NCBI RefSeq assembly: GCF_900205965.1
Contig: NZ_OAOF01000005.1
Span: forward strand, 124,001-188,000
Direction of reading: 5' to 3'
Source of the DNA: Lacrimispora amygdalina
GTDB lineage: Bacteria; Bacillota; Clostridia; Lachnospirales; Lachnospiraceae
Length of the DNA: 64,000 bases
Shown here: positions 43,251 to 50,456 of the stretch, piece by piece
How positions within the stretch are numbered: position 1 is the first letter of the stretch
Layout: each line of letters opens with the position of its first letter
Notes under the pieces: generated by a model
Database searches by the model: none
Seen by the model: the letters and a program-made list of their open reading frames with translations, nothing else
What the model was told of the DNA's origin: nothing
Program-made: the position numbers and the translations under genes

Positions 43251-44135
43251 ATGAGACTGGGTGCATTAGAAGCAGGAGGCACAAAGATGGTTTGTGCTAT
43301 TGGCAATGAGAACGGCGAGATATTTGAACGTATTTCCATACCAACGGAAACACCTGAGATTACCATGCCCAAGCTGATTGCCTATTTTTTGGATAAGGAA
43401 ATTGAAGCACTGGGAATTGGCTGCTTCGGTCCTGTTGATCTTAACAGAAATTCAGAAACGTATGGCTATATCACCACAACGCCAAAACTTGCGTGGCTGA
43501 ATTACAATATTGTGGGTGCGTTTAAAGAGGCTTTGAAGGTGCCGGTGGGATTTGATACCGATGTCAATGGTTCTGCCCTCGGTGAAGCTACCTGGGGGAG
43601 CACAAAGGGACTTGAGAACAGTATGTATATCACCATCGGAACAGGAGTGGGAGCAGGTATTATAAGCAATGGAAAGCTGCTTCACGGTATGCTTCACCCG
43701 GAAGGCGGACATCTTCTTCTTTCCAGGCACCCGGAGGATGCCTTTGAGGGGACATGTCCATATCACAAAAACTGTCTGGAAGGAATGGCAGCAGGACCTG
43801 CCATTGAGGCAAGATGGGGAATGAAGGGAGCACAGCTGGCAGACAGAAAAGAAGTATGGGAGCTGGAGGCTTACTATATCGCTCAGGCACTTGTGGATTA
43901 TATCATGGTATTGTCTCCCCAGCGTATTATTCTTGGAGGCGGTGTCATGCACCAGGAGCATTTGATGCCTTTGGTAAGAGAAGAAGTAGCACGTCAGCTG
44001 GGCGGTTATATCAAGACGAAAGAACTTGAAGATATGGAGCATTATATTGTTTTACCGAGCCTGAATGACTACCAGGGAATTATGGGCGCACTGAAACTTG
44101 CAGACGAAGAATACAAACTGGAAAACATAGGGTAA
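43251..44135 (+). CDS. scrK: ROK family fructokinase
   Basis: A 294-residue sugar kinase. The N-terminal phosphate loop (LGALEAGGTKMVCAIG), the ROK signature (ITIGTGVGAGIISNGKLLHG) and the zinc site HPEGGHLLLSRHP ... GTCPYHKNCLEG are intact. It phosphorylates fructose (or mannose) to feed the ManA reaction. The ATG at 43,251 follows AGGAGGAG; the longer frame from 43,131 overlaps manA and is rejected. Confidence 0.92.
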   Translation: MRLGALEAGGTKMVCAIGNENGEIFERISIPTETPEITMPKLIAYFLDKEIEALGIGCFGPVDLNRNSETYGYITTTPKLAWLNYNIVGAFKEALKVPVGFDTDVNGSALGEATWGSTKGLENSMYITIGTGVGAGIISNGKLLHGMLHPEGGHLLLSRHPEDAFEGTCPYHKNCLEGMAAGPAIEARWGMKGAQLADRKEVWELEAYYIAQALVDYIMVLSPQRIILGGGVMHQEHLMPLVREEVARQLGGYIKTKELEDMEHYIVLPSLNDYQGIMGALKLADEEYKLENIG

Positions 44136-44234
44136 TTGCCAATTTTCTCCTAGTGTAATTCCAATTTATGTATGTTATGATACATTTTGTAAAAGAAATG
44201 TAACAATTATGTAACATATAAGGAGGATATTACC

Positions 44235-44513
44235 ATGAGAAAATTACCAGCATTTGTTTTAGCAGCAGCAACTGTATTGACCGTAGCAGGTGTCCCAATG
44301 ACAGCACAGGCAGCAACCTGTTCCAGATCATTACCGAACTCTTATTCATCTAACTGCTATGGTCAGTCTTTAAACAGTCTGTTAAGCCAGTATGGATGCA
44401 ACAGCAAAAACAGGTCTAACTGCAGCAATAGCGGTCAGAAAGGCGCAACTTACAATTCCAGAAGCAACTGTAATTTCGGTCAGTTTTCTTCTTATTTCAG
44501 AAACTGCAGATAA
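44235..44513 (+). CDS. Small secreted Cys-rich protein
   Basis: A 92-residue precursor with a clear signal peptide (MRKLPAFVLAAATVLTVAG, cleavage near AQAAT). The mature ~65 residues are rich in Ser, Asn and Cys (seven cysteines), with QSLNSLLSQYGC in the middle. No known domain; a structural surface or bacteriocin-like role cannot be told apart. RBS AAGGAGG; own terminator. Confidence 0.75.
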   Translation: MRKLPAFVLAAATVLTVAGVPMTAQAATCSRSLPNSYSSNCYGQSLNSLLSQYGCNSKNRSNCSNSGQKGATYNSRSNCNFGQFSSYFRNCR

Positions 44514-44532
44514 TTGAAATTAATTTTTTTAT

Positions 44533-44565
44533 GGGTCGTACCTCAGGGTGCGGCCCTTAATTTTT
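44533..44565 (+). terminator. Terminator of the secreted Cys-rich gene
   Basis: A 10-pair stem, GGGTCGTACC with GGTGCGGCCC (44,533-44,556), with two wobbles, followed by TTAATTTTT. Confidence 0.85.
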
Positions 44566-44588
44566 GTTTCTCTCTTATACTGTAACAA

Positions 44589-44611
44589 CCACAGGTCTAT
44601 GCGGCCTGTGG
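44589..44611 (-). terminator. Terminator of the reverse-strand 48-residue gene
   Basis: CCACAGG (44,589-44,595) pairs with CCTGTGG (44,605-44,611). On the reverse strand TTGTTACA follows, so termination is weak. Confidence 0.55.
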
Positions 44612-44626
44612 CTGTCAGTGAAGGGA

Positions 44627-44773
44627 TCAGCTCCCTTCATCTACGATTTCCTCCAGAACGCGGATGAGATCGTAAATGGTATTAATCTGCACATTTCGTT
44701 CCAGGATCTGATTTTTTAAATCAATGGAGAGCGTTTCAAATTTTGCCTGGACTGCAGGAGCTATATATGACAT
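44627..44773 (-). CDS. Small conserved-looking protein, 48 residues
   Basis: The frame reads MSYIAPAVQAKFETLSIDLK and ends DLIRVLEEIVDEGS, with RBS GAGGTGAT 5 bases before the ATG. It is helical and acidic, with regular spacing of hydrophobic residues, so it is a plausible small structured protein. A terminator-like hairpin follows. Too short for most gene callers. Function unknown. Confidence 0.65.
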   Translation of the reverse strand: MSYIAPAVQAKFETLSIDLKNQILERNVQINTIYDLIRVLEEIVDEGS

Positions 44774-44881
44774 TTTTATCACCTCATAATTAGAATGTAC
44801 CAGGTAGAATTAATTATGCATTTTAATCAAAACTGTATAAAAAACAAACGCTGCAGACATATTAAAGGTGAGGTGATATAA

Positions 44882-45019
44882 ATGTCAAAGGATAATACAA
44901 GGAAAACCAGTTCTGTAAATCATAAACCGGAAGAAAAAGGGAAAATTGAGAATCAGAATCAGACCCATAATTCCCGCAGGGAAGGTATGGGACCGAATAC
45001 CAAAAGAAGACCAGAATAA
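44882..45019 (+). CDS. Small basic hydrophilic protein, 45 residues
   Basis: The frame MSKDNTRKTSSVNHKPEEKG ... REGMGPNTKRRPE starts at 44,882 with RBS AGGTGAGGTGAT at 44,865-44,876. It is very hydrophilic and disordered-looking. Small clostridial proteins ending in a GxGPNT-type motif exist, but the family name is not certain. Function unknown. Confidence 0.6.
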   Translation: MSKDNTRKTSSVNHKPEEKGKIENQNQTHNSRREGMGPNTKRRPE

Positions 45020-45024
45020 TAAAA

Positions 45025-45058
45025 AGGGCGAAAACCAGGATGCGTTGGTCTTCGCCCT
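45025..45058 (-). terminator. Strong terminator pointing left, without a clear gene
   Basis: AGGGCGAA (45,025-45,032) pairs with TTCGCCCT (45,051-45,058), with ACCA/TGGT extending the stem. The T-rich side is on the reverse strand (TTTTTATTATT). The region 45,059-45,348 upstream on that strand has no well-supported gene, so a small RNA is possible. Confidence 0.65.
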
Positions 45059-45348
45059 GCTGAGGTTTCATACTTATGATCGGGCAGTTTACAGAACTCA
45101 TTATCAACAGGAAATACAATATCTGACAGCGCGAAAAAATGAGTTGTTTTACATTGGTAAGGCGGTTATGCGGCAGCTTGCGCTCGTATTTGATATCTCC
45201 ATTATTGATTTGATATCTTGTTCTGTAATAGTAATATATGCATGTTCTTATATTGTGTGAACAAGCTGGACATGTCTCATCTACTTCATTCACATCTTGT
45301 CTTTACCCACCATATAATACATTATAATTTGAAAAGGGGGTAGTAACT

Positions 45349-45567
45349 ATGGGATGCTTTTGGGGTTGTGGAAATGGCTGCAACAGCAATTGTAATAATA
45401 ACTGTAATTGCAACGGCAACGGCAATGATGATGACTGCTCAGAGGAAGTAAGGAGAGCTTACTGGGCTGGATACAGAGCAGGATGTAATGATCCTCGGTG
45501 CCATCATCATCATCATGACTGTGATTATGATGGTTATGATGGTTATGATGATTGTGGTTGTGACTAA
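45349..45567 (+). CDS. Small Cys/Asn/His-rich protein
   Basis: A 72-residue protein with RBS AAAAGGGGG. The N-terminal part is Asn/Cys/Gly-rich (GCGNGCNSNCNNNCNCNGNG). The middle has RRAYWAGYRAGCNDPRC, followed by a natural run of five His and Asp/Tyr repeats (DCDYDGYDGYDDCGCD). It resembles the protein at 39,254 in layout. Metal binding or spore coat function is plausible but not shown. Confidence 0.75.
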   Translation: MGCFWGCGNGCNSNCNNNCNCNGNGNDDDCSEEVRRAYWAGYRAGCNDPRCHHHHHDCDYDGYDGYDDCGCD

Positions 45568-45575
45568 TGCATTTT

Positions 45576-45611
45576 GGCGGGTATCCGATTTGTTTCGGGC
45601 CCGCCATTTTT
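45576..45611 (+). terminator. Terminator of the Cys/His-rich gene
   Basis: GGCGGG (45,576-45,581) pairs with CCCGCC (45,600-45,605), followed by ATTTTTA. Confidence 0.85.
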
Positions 45612-45749
45612 AATAATCTGTATAATTAATTTACGAATAAATAGTTTGAGCCAGCAGAGAATATGAAATAAACCCTGCTGGCTTAGCTGTAACAAATAAA
45701 AATATCTCTGACTTTTTAAAATACAGATGGTTGTTATATCTGTATGAAA

Positions 45750-45950
45750 TTAAGCGACGTGAACATTAACAGCCTGAAGGCCGCGGTTGCCATCGATTGT
45801 TTCGAAAACAACAGACTGTCCGTCCTCTAAAGACTTAAAACCTTCCATAGCAAGACCGGAGAAATGAACGAAAATATCGTTGCCTTCTTCATCACAGATG
45901 AAACCAAAACCCTTTTGTGCGTTAAACCATTTTACTGTACCTTTTTTCAT
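45750..45950 (-). CDS. Cold shock protein, CspA family
   Basis: A 66-residue OB-fold RNA chaperone with intact RNP1 ([11 protein letters not shown]) and RNP2 (DIFVHFSGL) motifs. It binds single-stranded RNA and melts structure. RBS AAGGAGGTAT. A long leader with a large hairpin (separate entry) suggests post-transcriptional control, as is known for csp genes. Confidence 0.95.
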   Translation of the reverse strand: MKKGTVKWFNAQKGFGFICDEEGNDIFVHFSGLAMEGFKSLEDGQSVVFETIDGNRGLQAVNVHVA

Positions 45951-46002
45951 GAAAAGATACCTCCTTAAATAATTATTCTGTATTTTGCTTAAAACTAAAA
46001 AT

Positions 46003-46052
46003 CGCATATACTTGTAAATCATCAATAGAATAATGACTTACAAATATATGCG
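46003..46052 (-). promoter_or_regulatory. Leader hairpin of the cold shock gene
   Basis: A 50-base imperfect inverted repeat with arms CGCATATAC/GTATATGCG-like ends and TTGTAA/TTACAA inner parts, followed on the reverse strand by ATTTTTAGTTTT. It lies about 53 bases upstream of the start codon. It could act as a temperature-sensitive structure or attenuator. Confidence 0.6.
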
Positions 46053-46124
46053 AAATCAAAACTTTATTAAAATACTTACTTAGTATAGCACACAATATAT
46101 GAATAGTCAATAAAAAATTTGTGA

Positions 46125-46733
46125 TTACTTTGGAGTCAGTCCATGCCGCATAAATAATACATATTTTTCAAGTATATCTGTAATATCCTGTAAATCGTGA
46201 TCCATGTCCTGAAAAAATATAGATTCAAATTCCAAAAATAAGTGATGCATTAATTTGACTGTAAAATTAATAGGATATTGGTTGTTGATTTCTCCTTTTT
46301 GGTAAGCGTTTTTTATCATCTCATCCAGGACATCCGGATCAGACGATTTAATATGCTTTAATGCCGTCCCAAAAATGGGGGTCCCTTTTTCTTTCAGAAA
46401 CATCCGCCCTAATTTATAATACTGTGGATACTCTTTGGCGAATCTCACGCTTGCTTTTGCCTGAGAGATAAATCTGTCAAAAATATCCTGAGTATGATAG
46501 TCCACGTTATCTGTATGTGACTTTATATACTGCCACTTTTTTATAAAAGCATCCTCTAGAAGAGCGAGATAAAGCGATTCCTTGTTTGGATAATGATAGT
46601 AGAATACACCTTTACTGAGATTTGCATGTTTAATAATAGTATTTAAAGAAGCTTTTTCATAATCTTTATCTGTAAACTCTTCAAGTGCAGCAGACATCAG
46701 CTGATCTTTGCGTTCAAATGTCTTCGGATTCAT
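46125..46733 (-). CDS. TetR/AcrR family transcriptional regulator
   Basis: A 202-residue protein. The N-terminal helix-turn-helix is typical (RKDQLMSAALEEFTDKDYEK, TIIKHANLSKGVFYYHYPNK, ESLYLALLEDAF). The C-terminal ligand-binding domain is helical and not assignable. The start at 46,733 (ATG behind GGAGGTAGC) is preferred over a TTG 12 bases earlier. It is transcribed away from the gene at 46,934, with a perfect palindrome between. Confidence 0.9.
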   Translation of the reverse strand: MNPKTFERKDQLMSAALEEFTDKDYEKASLNTIIKHANLSKGVFYYHYPNKESLYLALLEDAFIKKWQYIKSHTDNVDYHTQDIFDRFISQAKASVRFAKEYPQYYKLGRMFLKEKGTPIFGTALKHIKSSDPDVLDEMIKNAYQKGEINNQYPINFTVKLMHHLFLEFESIFFQDMDHDLQDITDILEKYVLFMRHGLTPK

Positions 46734-46847
46734 TGCTACCTCCAATAATATAAATAAGTGATTAGATTATATCACAGAATAAATGAAATAACAGGCATAT
46801 TTATGGTATATGTTCTACAATATAATTTTCGTATAGAGCAATCGTAG

Positions 46848-46876
46848 TTGACAGAGCGATTGCTAAGTGTTATATT
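46848..46876 (+). promoter_or_regulatory. Strong promoter of the TetR-controlled locus
   Basis: TTGACA (46,848-46,853), a 17-base spacer and TATATT (46,871-46,876), directly followed by the operator. Confidence 0.75.
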
Positions 46877-46880
46877 TAAC

Positions 46881-46902
46881 TTATAGACCACGTGGTCTAT
46901 AA
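46881..46902. promoter_or_regulatory. TetR operator palindrome
   Basis: A perfect 22-base palindrome with half-site TTATAGACCAC, covering the predicted transcription start of the promoter at 46,848. The TetR gene is the divergent neighbour. Confidence 0.8.
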
Positions 46903-46933
46903 AGCCTGTACAATCATTTTGCGAGGTGATTTT

Positions 46934-47131
46934 ATGGAGAAAATATGTTTTATTACTGGAGGAAATGCCGGAATAGGCAGAGAAGCAGCCATACTTTCAT
47001 TGGTGCTTGTTAAATTACTGAAGAAGGTACCTGTAATTGGTACAATTTTTGGAAAAGCCTGTGAACCAGCGTATCGTAAGGCACTGATTGTCGTGACATT
47101 AATCATGGTATTTCTCTTATTGTATCTGTAG
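46934..47131 (+). pseudogene. Deletion-scar gene: SDR N-terminus joined to a membrane-protein tail
   Basis: A 65-residue frame with a good RBS (GAGGTGAT). It begins MEKICFITGGNAGIGREAA, the cofactor loop of a short-chain dehydrogenase. It then changes abruptly to a hydrophobic tail (VLVKLLKKVPVIGTIFGKAC, then a membrane helix ending FLLLYL) unrelated to SDR proteins. This looks like an in-frame deletion that fused two genes. It is the first gene after the TetR operator. It may still be translated as a small membrane protein. Confidence 0.65.
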
Positions 47132-47162
47132 ATGGAATAAATATGAAAGGAACGGTGAAATA

Positions 47163-47720
47163 ATGAAGAATTTAGATAAAAACACAGCGTTACTATTTGC
47201 AGTATTATCTGCAGCCTTTGTATTCCTGATGGCAACCGATTCAGTTTTCTTTGAATGGGCGTTTTCAAGACACCAAAATATATTGAGCTGGTATATACGG
47301 CCTATCTTTATGATTCCGTTATGCTATTTTGCTTTTATAAGAAATGCAACCGGAATAAGTGCTACGATCTTTTTATTGTTAACCAGTATGTTCTGGTTTC
47401 CCAGACCTGGTGCGATTGATCCGAAAGTTGGAGAGTTTCTGGCAATGGAGCGGGAATATCTTACACAGAACTGGACGGCTGCAAAAATTATAGTTACCAG
47501 CATCGTACCTGTTTCAATGGGATTGTTAATATGGGGTTTATGGAAGCGCAATATAAAAGCTGGTATCGGTGTGCTGACCGGAATTGCCTTTGGCAAGATA
47601 ATATGGAGTGTCGCGGAAGGCGGAGCATCTGGAGCGAAGGTTATTATTCCTGCATTAGCAGGTCTTGCCATATGCTTAGTGGCGGTAATATGGTGGTACA
47701 AAAAGAGACATATTGAATAA
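47163..47720 (+). CDS. Hypothetical membrane protein in TetR-controlled operon
   Basis: A 185-residue protein with about five membrane segments (ALLFAVLSAAFVFLMATDSV, FMIPLCYFAFI, ISATIFLLLTSMFWFP, IIVTSIVPVSMGLLIWGLW, IPALAGLAICLVAVIWWY). No transporter motif recognised. It lies 31 bases after the scar gene and so is probably controlled by the TetR operator. Confidence 0.7.
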   Translation: MKNLDKNTALLFAVLSAAFVFLMATDSVFFEWAFSRHQNILSWYIRPIFMIPLCYFAFIRNATGISATIFLLLTSMFWFPRPGAIDPKVGEFLAMEREYLTQNWTAAKIIVTSIVPVSMGLLIWGLWKRNIKAGIGVLTGIAFGKIIWSVAEGGASGAKVIIPALAGLAICLVAVIWWYKKRHIE

Positions 47721-47753
47721 AGGAAAAACAATTATGCATGTATCATACTGTAA

Positions 47754-47789
47754 AAGACGGTGTCAGGACAAAGGTCCCGGCACCGTCTT
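47754..47789. terminator. Bidirectional terminator between convergent membrane protein genes
   Basis: AAGACGGTG (47,754-47,762) pairs with CACCGTCTT (47,781-47,789); the T-rich side favours the reverse strand. Confidence 0.75.
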
Positions 47790-47791
47790 AC

Positions 47792-48118
47792 CTAATTCAT
47801 CTGTTTCCAATATTTCGATAGAAAAGCAAATGTAATGATAGGATTAATAAAACCGGATAACGCCAAAATAATACCCACATGATGTATTGCTACATTCAGA
47901 ATCATGGTAATTATTATACAAACTACAATGGCATAAAAAGCAATCTTTCTTTTTTTTACCAACAAAAGAATATAAGCCACAATAACAAAGGCTCCTACAA
48001 CAGCCAAATCAAAAAAACCTGCTGCACAATTAACAATTAAAGTAAATACACTTAAAATTATACAAATGATGCTCCAGATTTTAATACCTTTACCAAATAC
48101 TAATGTTTCTTCGTTCAT
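47792..48118 (-). CDS. Small hypothetical membrane protein
   Basis: A 108-residue protein with four membrane segments (IWSIICIILSVFTLIVNCAA, LAVVGAFVIVAYILLLV, IAFYAIVVCIIITMILNVAI, IILALSGFINPIITFAFL). RBS GAGGGAATGAT. Orphan; no family recognised. Confidence 0.65.
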   Translation of the reverse strand: MNEETLVFGKGIKIWSIICIILSVFTLIVNCAAGFFDLAVVGAFVIVAYILLLVKKRKIAFYAIVVCIIITMILNVAIHHVGIILALSGFINPIITFAFLSKYWKQMN

Positions 48119-48214
48119 ATCATTCCCTCACATTTCTATTAGTTCTACTTATGTATAATCGTCTTTATCGATAAATTCTTAAGGTTTTATAATATAATTG
48201 TATAATAAAAATAA

Positions 48215-48550
48215 AAACACCGGGAAACAGAGCATGGTCCTGAGTTGTACGATTTAGAGCGAAACTTTAAGGTAAAGCATCTTGAAGAGATGGCAATGGT
48301 TGCAGAAGCAGTCAATAATATTTTTAAACCGGATAAAATGAATTATGAATTACTTGGAAACAGTTGCCCTCACATTCATTGGCATTTATATCCAAGAAAA
48401 AAAGGTGACACTCCAATAGTAAGCTCGGTATATCAACTCCCTATTTCAGTTTTATTTGATGAACGTACACGACCTTCTAATGAAGAAAAAGAAGAATTAA
48501 AACAAATAATTAAAAGTGAAATAGAACTATTACTCGCCAAGCAAGCATAA
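48215..48550 (+). pseudogene. HIT-family hydrolase, N-terminally truncated
   Basis: The frame has no good start codon or RBS. It reads HGPELYDLERNFKVKHLEEM, INNIFKPDKMNYELLG-like helix and the histidine triad NSCPHIHWHLYPR (HxHxH), followed by the usual C-terminal helix. About the first 40 residues expected for this HIT subfamily are missing, so it is most likely a remnant truncated at the 5' side. Confidence 0.7.
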
Positions 48551-48645
48551 TAAGGAGTTGAAAAATTGAATATATAACGAATACTACTAACTATCAGTAT
48601 TGAGCTGGTAGTTTTTTATTGCCCAAAAGAGAGGAGCTTAACAAA

Positions 48646-48765
48646 TTGAAATCATTATTACATTATCCCGGAAGCAAAAGAAGAATCGCCTACTGAATAA
48701 TTGAGAATATGCCAGAGCACAACAGCTATCTGGATCCGTACTTTGGCGGAGGTGGAGAGAGATGG
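48646..48765 (+). pseudogene. DNA adenine methyltransferase fragment with internal stop
   Basis: The frame starts TTG AAA and reads LKSLLHYPGSKRRIAY, then a TGA where this family has Trp, then IIENMPEHNSYLDPYFGGGG. These are the N-terminal SAM-binding motifs of Dam-type phage methylases. It breaks off at the GGAGGTGGAGAG junction. Nonfunctional. Confidence 0.75.
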
Positions 48766-49040
48766 AAAAGACAAAGTTTAGTAATGTACGGAATGGTTAG
48801 TGTAGCAAACGTAATTATTGAATACACAAAAAAATACCCTGCGGTTGCCGGGTGTAAGAGGGGTTAATAGTTGGTTTAAAGAAAAATGGGGAGATAAAGG
48901 GGCTCGAATTGCAACTGGAATATTTACAATAGTTTTTCTAGTGTTAGCAATACTAATATGGAGTAATTTTAAGTGAAAAAAGATGGCTTAGGCTGTCTTT
49001 TTTCAATCTTTACTAATAAAAATGATTGGAAGGTGAGACT

Positions 49041-49194
49041 GATGGCATTAACAGCTAAACAGAAAATATTTGCAGATGAGTACCTGATTGATCTTAATGC
49101 TACCAGAGCTTACAAGGTGGCTTATCCAAAGGTCAATAAGAGAGAGAAAATAGAAGAAGTTCTGCGTCAGTTGTATCGAGAGAGGAAAATATAA
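49041..49194 (+). pseudogene. terS: Terminase small subunit fragment
   Basis: The first ~33 codons (ALTAKQKIFADEYLIDLNAT, RAYKVAYPKV) are nearly identical to the terS of the main prophage. The frame then runs into an unrelated basic tail ending RQLYRERKI. The RBS is retained (AAGGTGAG). A deletion fusion, presumed nonfunctional. Confidence 0.85.
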
Positions 49195-49253
49195 CCTCTC
49201 TTTTTGGTTTTAGAGATAAATTTTGTGTTGCATTTCGTGTTGCATAGTTAGGA

Positions 49254-49297
49254 AAAACACCGAAAAACCCAGTAATTACAAGGAATCTCGGTGTTTT
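49254..49297 (-). terminator. Terminator of tRNA-Val
   Basis: AAAACACCGA (49,254-49,263) pairs with TCGGTGTTTT (49,288-49,297); the T run is on the reverse strand. Confidence 0.85.
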
Positions 49298-49314
49298 CTA
49301 TATTTTTAAAATAA

Positions 49315-49387
49315 TGGAGACAACAGGACTCGAACCTGCGACCCTCTACACGTCAAGCAGATGCTCTCCCAGCTGAGCTATGTCTCC
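49315..49387 (-). tRNA. tRNA-Val (GAC)
   Basis: A 73-base cloverleaf: acceptor GGAGACA/TGTCTCC, D-arm AGCTCAGCTGGGAGAGC, anticodon loop TTGACGT with anticodon GAC, T-arm with GGTTCGAGTCC. The CCA end is not encoded. Confidence 0.95.
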
Positions 49388-49410
49388 ATAACTTTATCAG
49401 TAAACCAAAA

Positions 49411-49443
49411 GCACCGGTTTCCTATCATTTGGGAAATCCGGCA
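49411..49443 (-). terminator. Terminator between tRNA-Pro and tRNA-Val
   Basis: GTGCCGG...CCGGTGC stem on the reverse strand, followed by TTTT. Confidence 0.7.
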
Positions 49444-49461
49444 CTGATTCGTAATTGTCAA

Positions 49462-49535
49462 TCGGAGTAACAGGATTTGAACCTGCGACCTCTCGGCCCC
49501 CAGCCGAGCGCGCTACCAAGCTACGCCATACTCCG
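49462..49535 (-). tRNA. tRNA-Pro (GGG)
   Basis: A 74-base cloverleaf: acceptor CGGAGTA/TACTCCG, anticodon stem CTCGG/CCGAG with loop CTGGGGG (anticodon GGG), T-arm GGTTCAAATCC. The CCA end is not encoded. Confidence 0.95.
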
Positions 49536-49661
49536 TTTCCTGACACTCAGACATTATAGCAGAAAATTTCCAATTGGTAAAGTATATTTCTTGAAAAAAA
49601 TTTAAATTTAATATATGATGGAGTAGACAAGACGATAAGGAAGAAAAAAAGGTGAAGATAG

Positions 49662-50456
49662 ATGAAACCAATTGTTAGCTTTGATGTAGACATGACGCTG
49701 CTTGATCATAAAGACTGGTCTATTCCGGCAAGTGCGATGGAGACTATCGAAAAACTGAGAGAAAATCACACTATAGTGCTGGCCACCGGAAGAGACATGG
49801 ATTCCATATTCAGTACTGCAATAAGGGATCAGATACGGCCGGATGCCATTATTCATCTCAATGGTACCAAGGTGACGGTAGGAGAGACCATAATCTATGA
49901 GCATACCTTCGATAAAAATCTTTTGAAGCAGATTCTATCCTATGCAAAGCAGACGCCATACAGCGTAGGAACCAGCGTAGGTGAGTATGATTATTATGTG
50001 AATCCAGAGGTAGTAAAGGAGCATGACAGGAGGCTGTGGGGGGAATGCAGCAGAAACTTTGCAGATGCCGATATGCTCGCTAAGCTGGATGTGAGAACGA
50101 TGGCTTTTATTGGAGATGAGGACGGCGCCAGAAAGATGGAGGAGGAGTTCCCGGAAATTCATGTTCATATGTTTGCGGACAAGAGAGGCGCAGATGTTGT
50201 TGAGCGAAAGGCATCAAAAGCGGTAGGCCTGGCCAGACTCTGTGAATATTATAAGATTCCTCTTTCCAGGACAGTAGCTTTTGGAGACAGTATGAATGAT
50301 TACGATATTGTAAAGGCAGCTGGGATCGGGATCGCTATGGGCAATGCAATGGAAGAATTAAAGAGAGCGGCAGACTATGTTACAGATGCCATCGATCAGG
50401 ATGGAATTAAAAATGCCTGCCTTCATTTTGGAATGATCCGGCAGGAGGAGATTTAA
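49662..50456 (+). CDS. HAD superfamily hydrolase, Cof type
   Basis: A 264-residue phosphatase of the IIB (Cof) subfamily. Motif I VSFDVDMTLLD, motif II VLATGRDM and motif IV TVAFGDSMNDYDIVKAAG are all intact; GIAMGNAMEELKRAADYVTD is the typical end. It removes phosphate from sugar phosphates or similar substrates; exact substrate unknown. It is coupled to the next gene by a one-base overlap (TAATG). Confidence 0.92.
   Translation: MKPIVSFDVDMTLLDHKDWSIPASAMETIEKLRENHTIVLATGRDMDSIFSTAIRDQIRPDAIIHLNGTKVTVGETIIYEHTFDKNLLKQILSYAKQTPYSVGTSVGEYDYYVNPEVVKEHDRRLWGECSRNFADADMLAKLDVRTMAFIGDEDGARKMEEEFPEIHVHMFADKRGADVVERKASKAVGLARLCEYYKIPLSRTVAFGDSMNDYDIVKAAGIGIAMGNAMEELKRAADYVTDAIDQDGIKNACLHFGMIRQEEI

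Larger units (their letters stand above)
48590..49197 (+). mobile_element. Relic of a second prophage, colinear with the main one
   Basis: Three short segments match the main prophage in the same order. The hairpin and leader at about 48,590-48,630 match 4,805-4,850. GGAGGTGGAGAGAGATGG at 48,750 matches 5,205. The terS start at 49,029-49,138 matches 8,375-8,484. Everything between has been lost. It ends next to the 3' side of tRNA-Val, a usual integration target. Confidence 0.75.

Noticed and set aside
43452..44042. Reverse 196-residue frame opposite the fructokinase gene
   Set aside because: Complete overlap with an intact ROK kinase; no RBS.
44946..45260. Forward 104-residue frame
   Set aside because: Starts inside another gene, has no RBS and crosses the hairpin at 45,025-45,058; no domain seen.
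44862..45293. Reverse-strand 143-residue frame with a CPAC motif
   Set aside because: No good RBS, odd composition rich in Tyr, Ile and Cys, and it runs straight through the strong terminator at 45,025 and over the 45-residue forward gene.
45499..45516. Run of His codons looking like an affinity tag
   Set aside because: It lies in a natural Cys/Asp-rich gene with native RBS and terminator; there is no vector sequence around it.
48850..48976. Short frame with one membrane helix ending ILIWSNFK in the prophage relic
   Set aside because: No clear start codon with RBS; it lies between deletion joints and may be only the tail of a lost holin-like gene.
49141..49194. tail RQLYRERKI of the terS fragment as an integrase end
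   Set aside because: Too short to assign; proximity to the tRNA is suggestive only.
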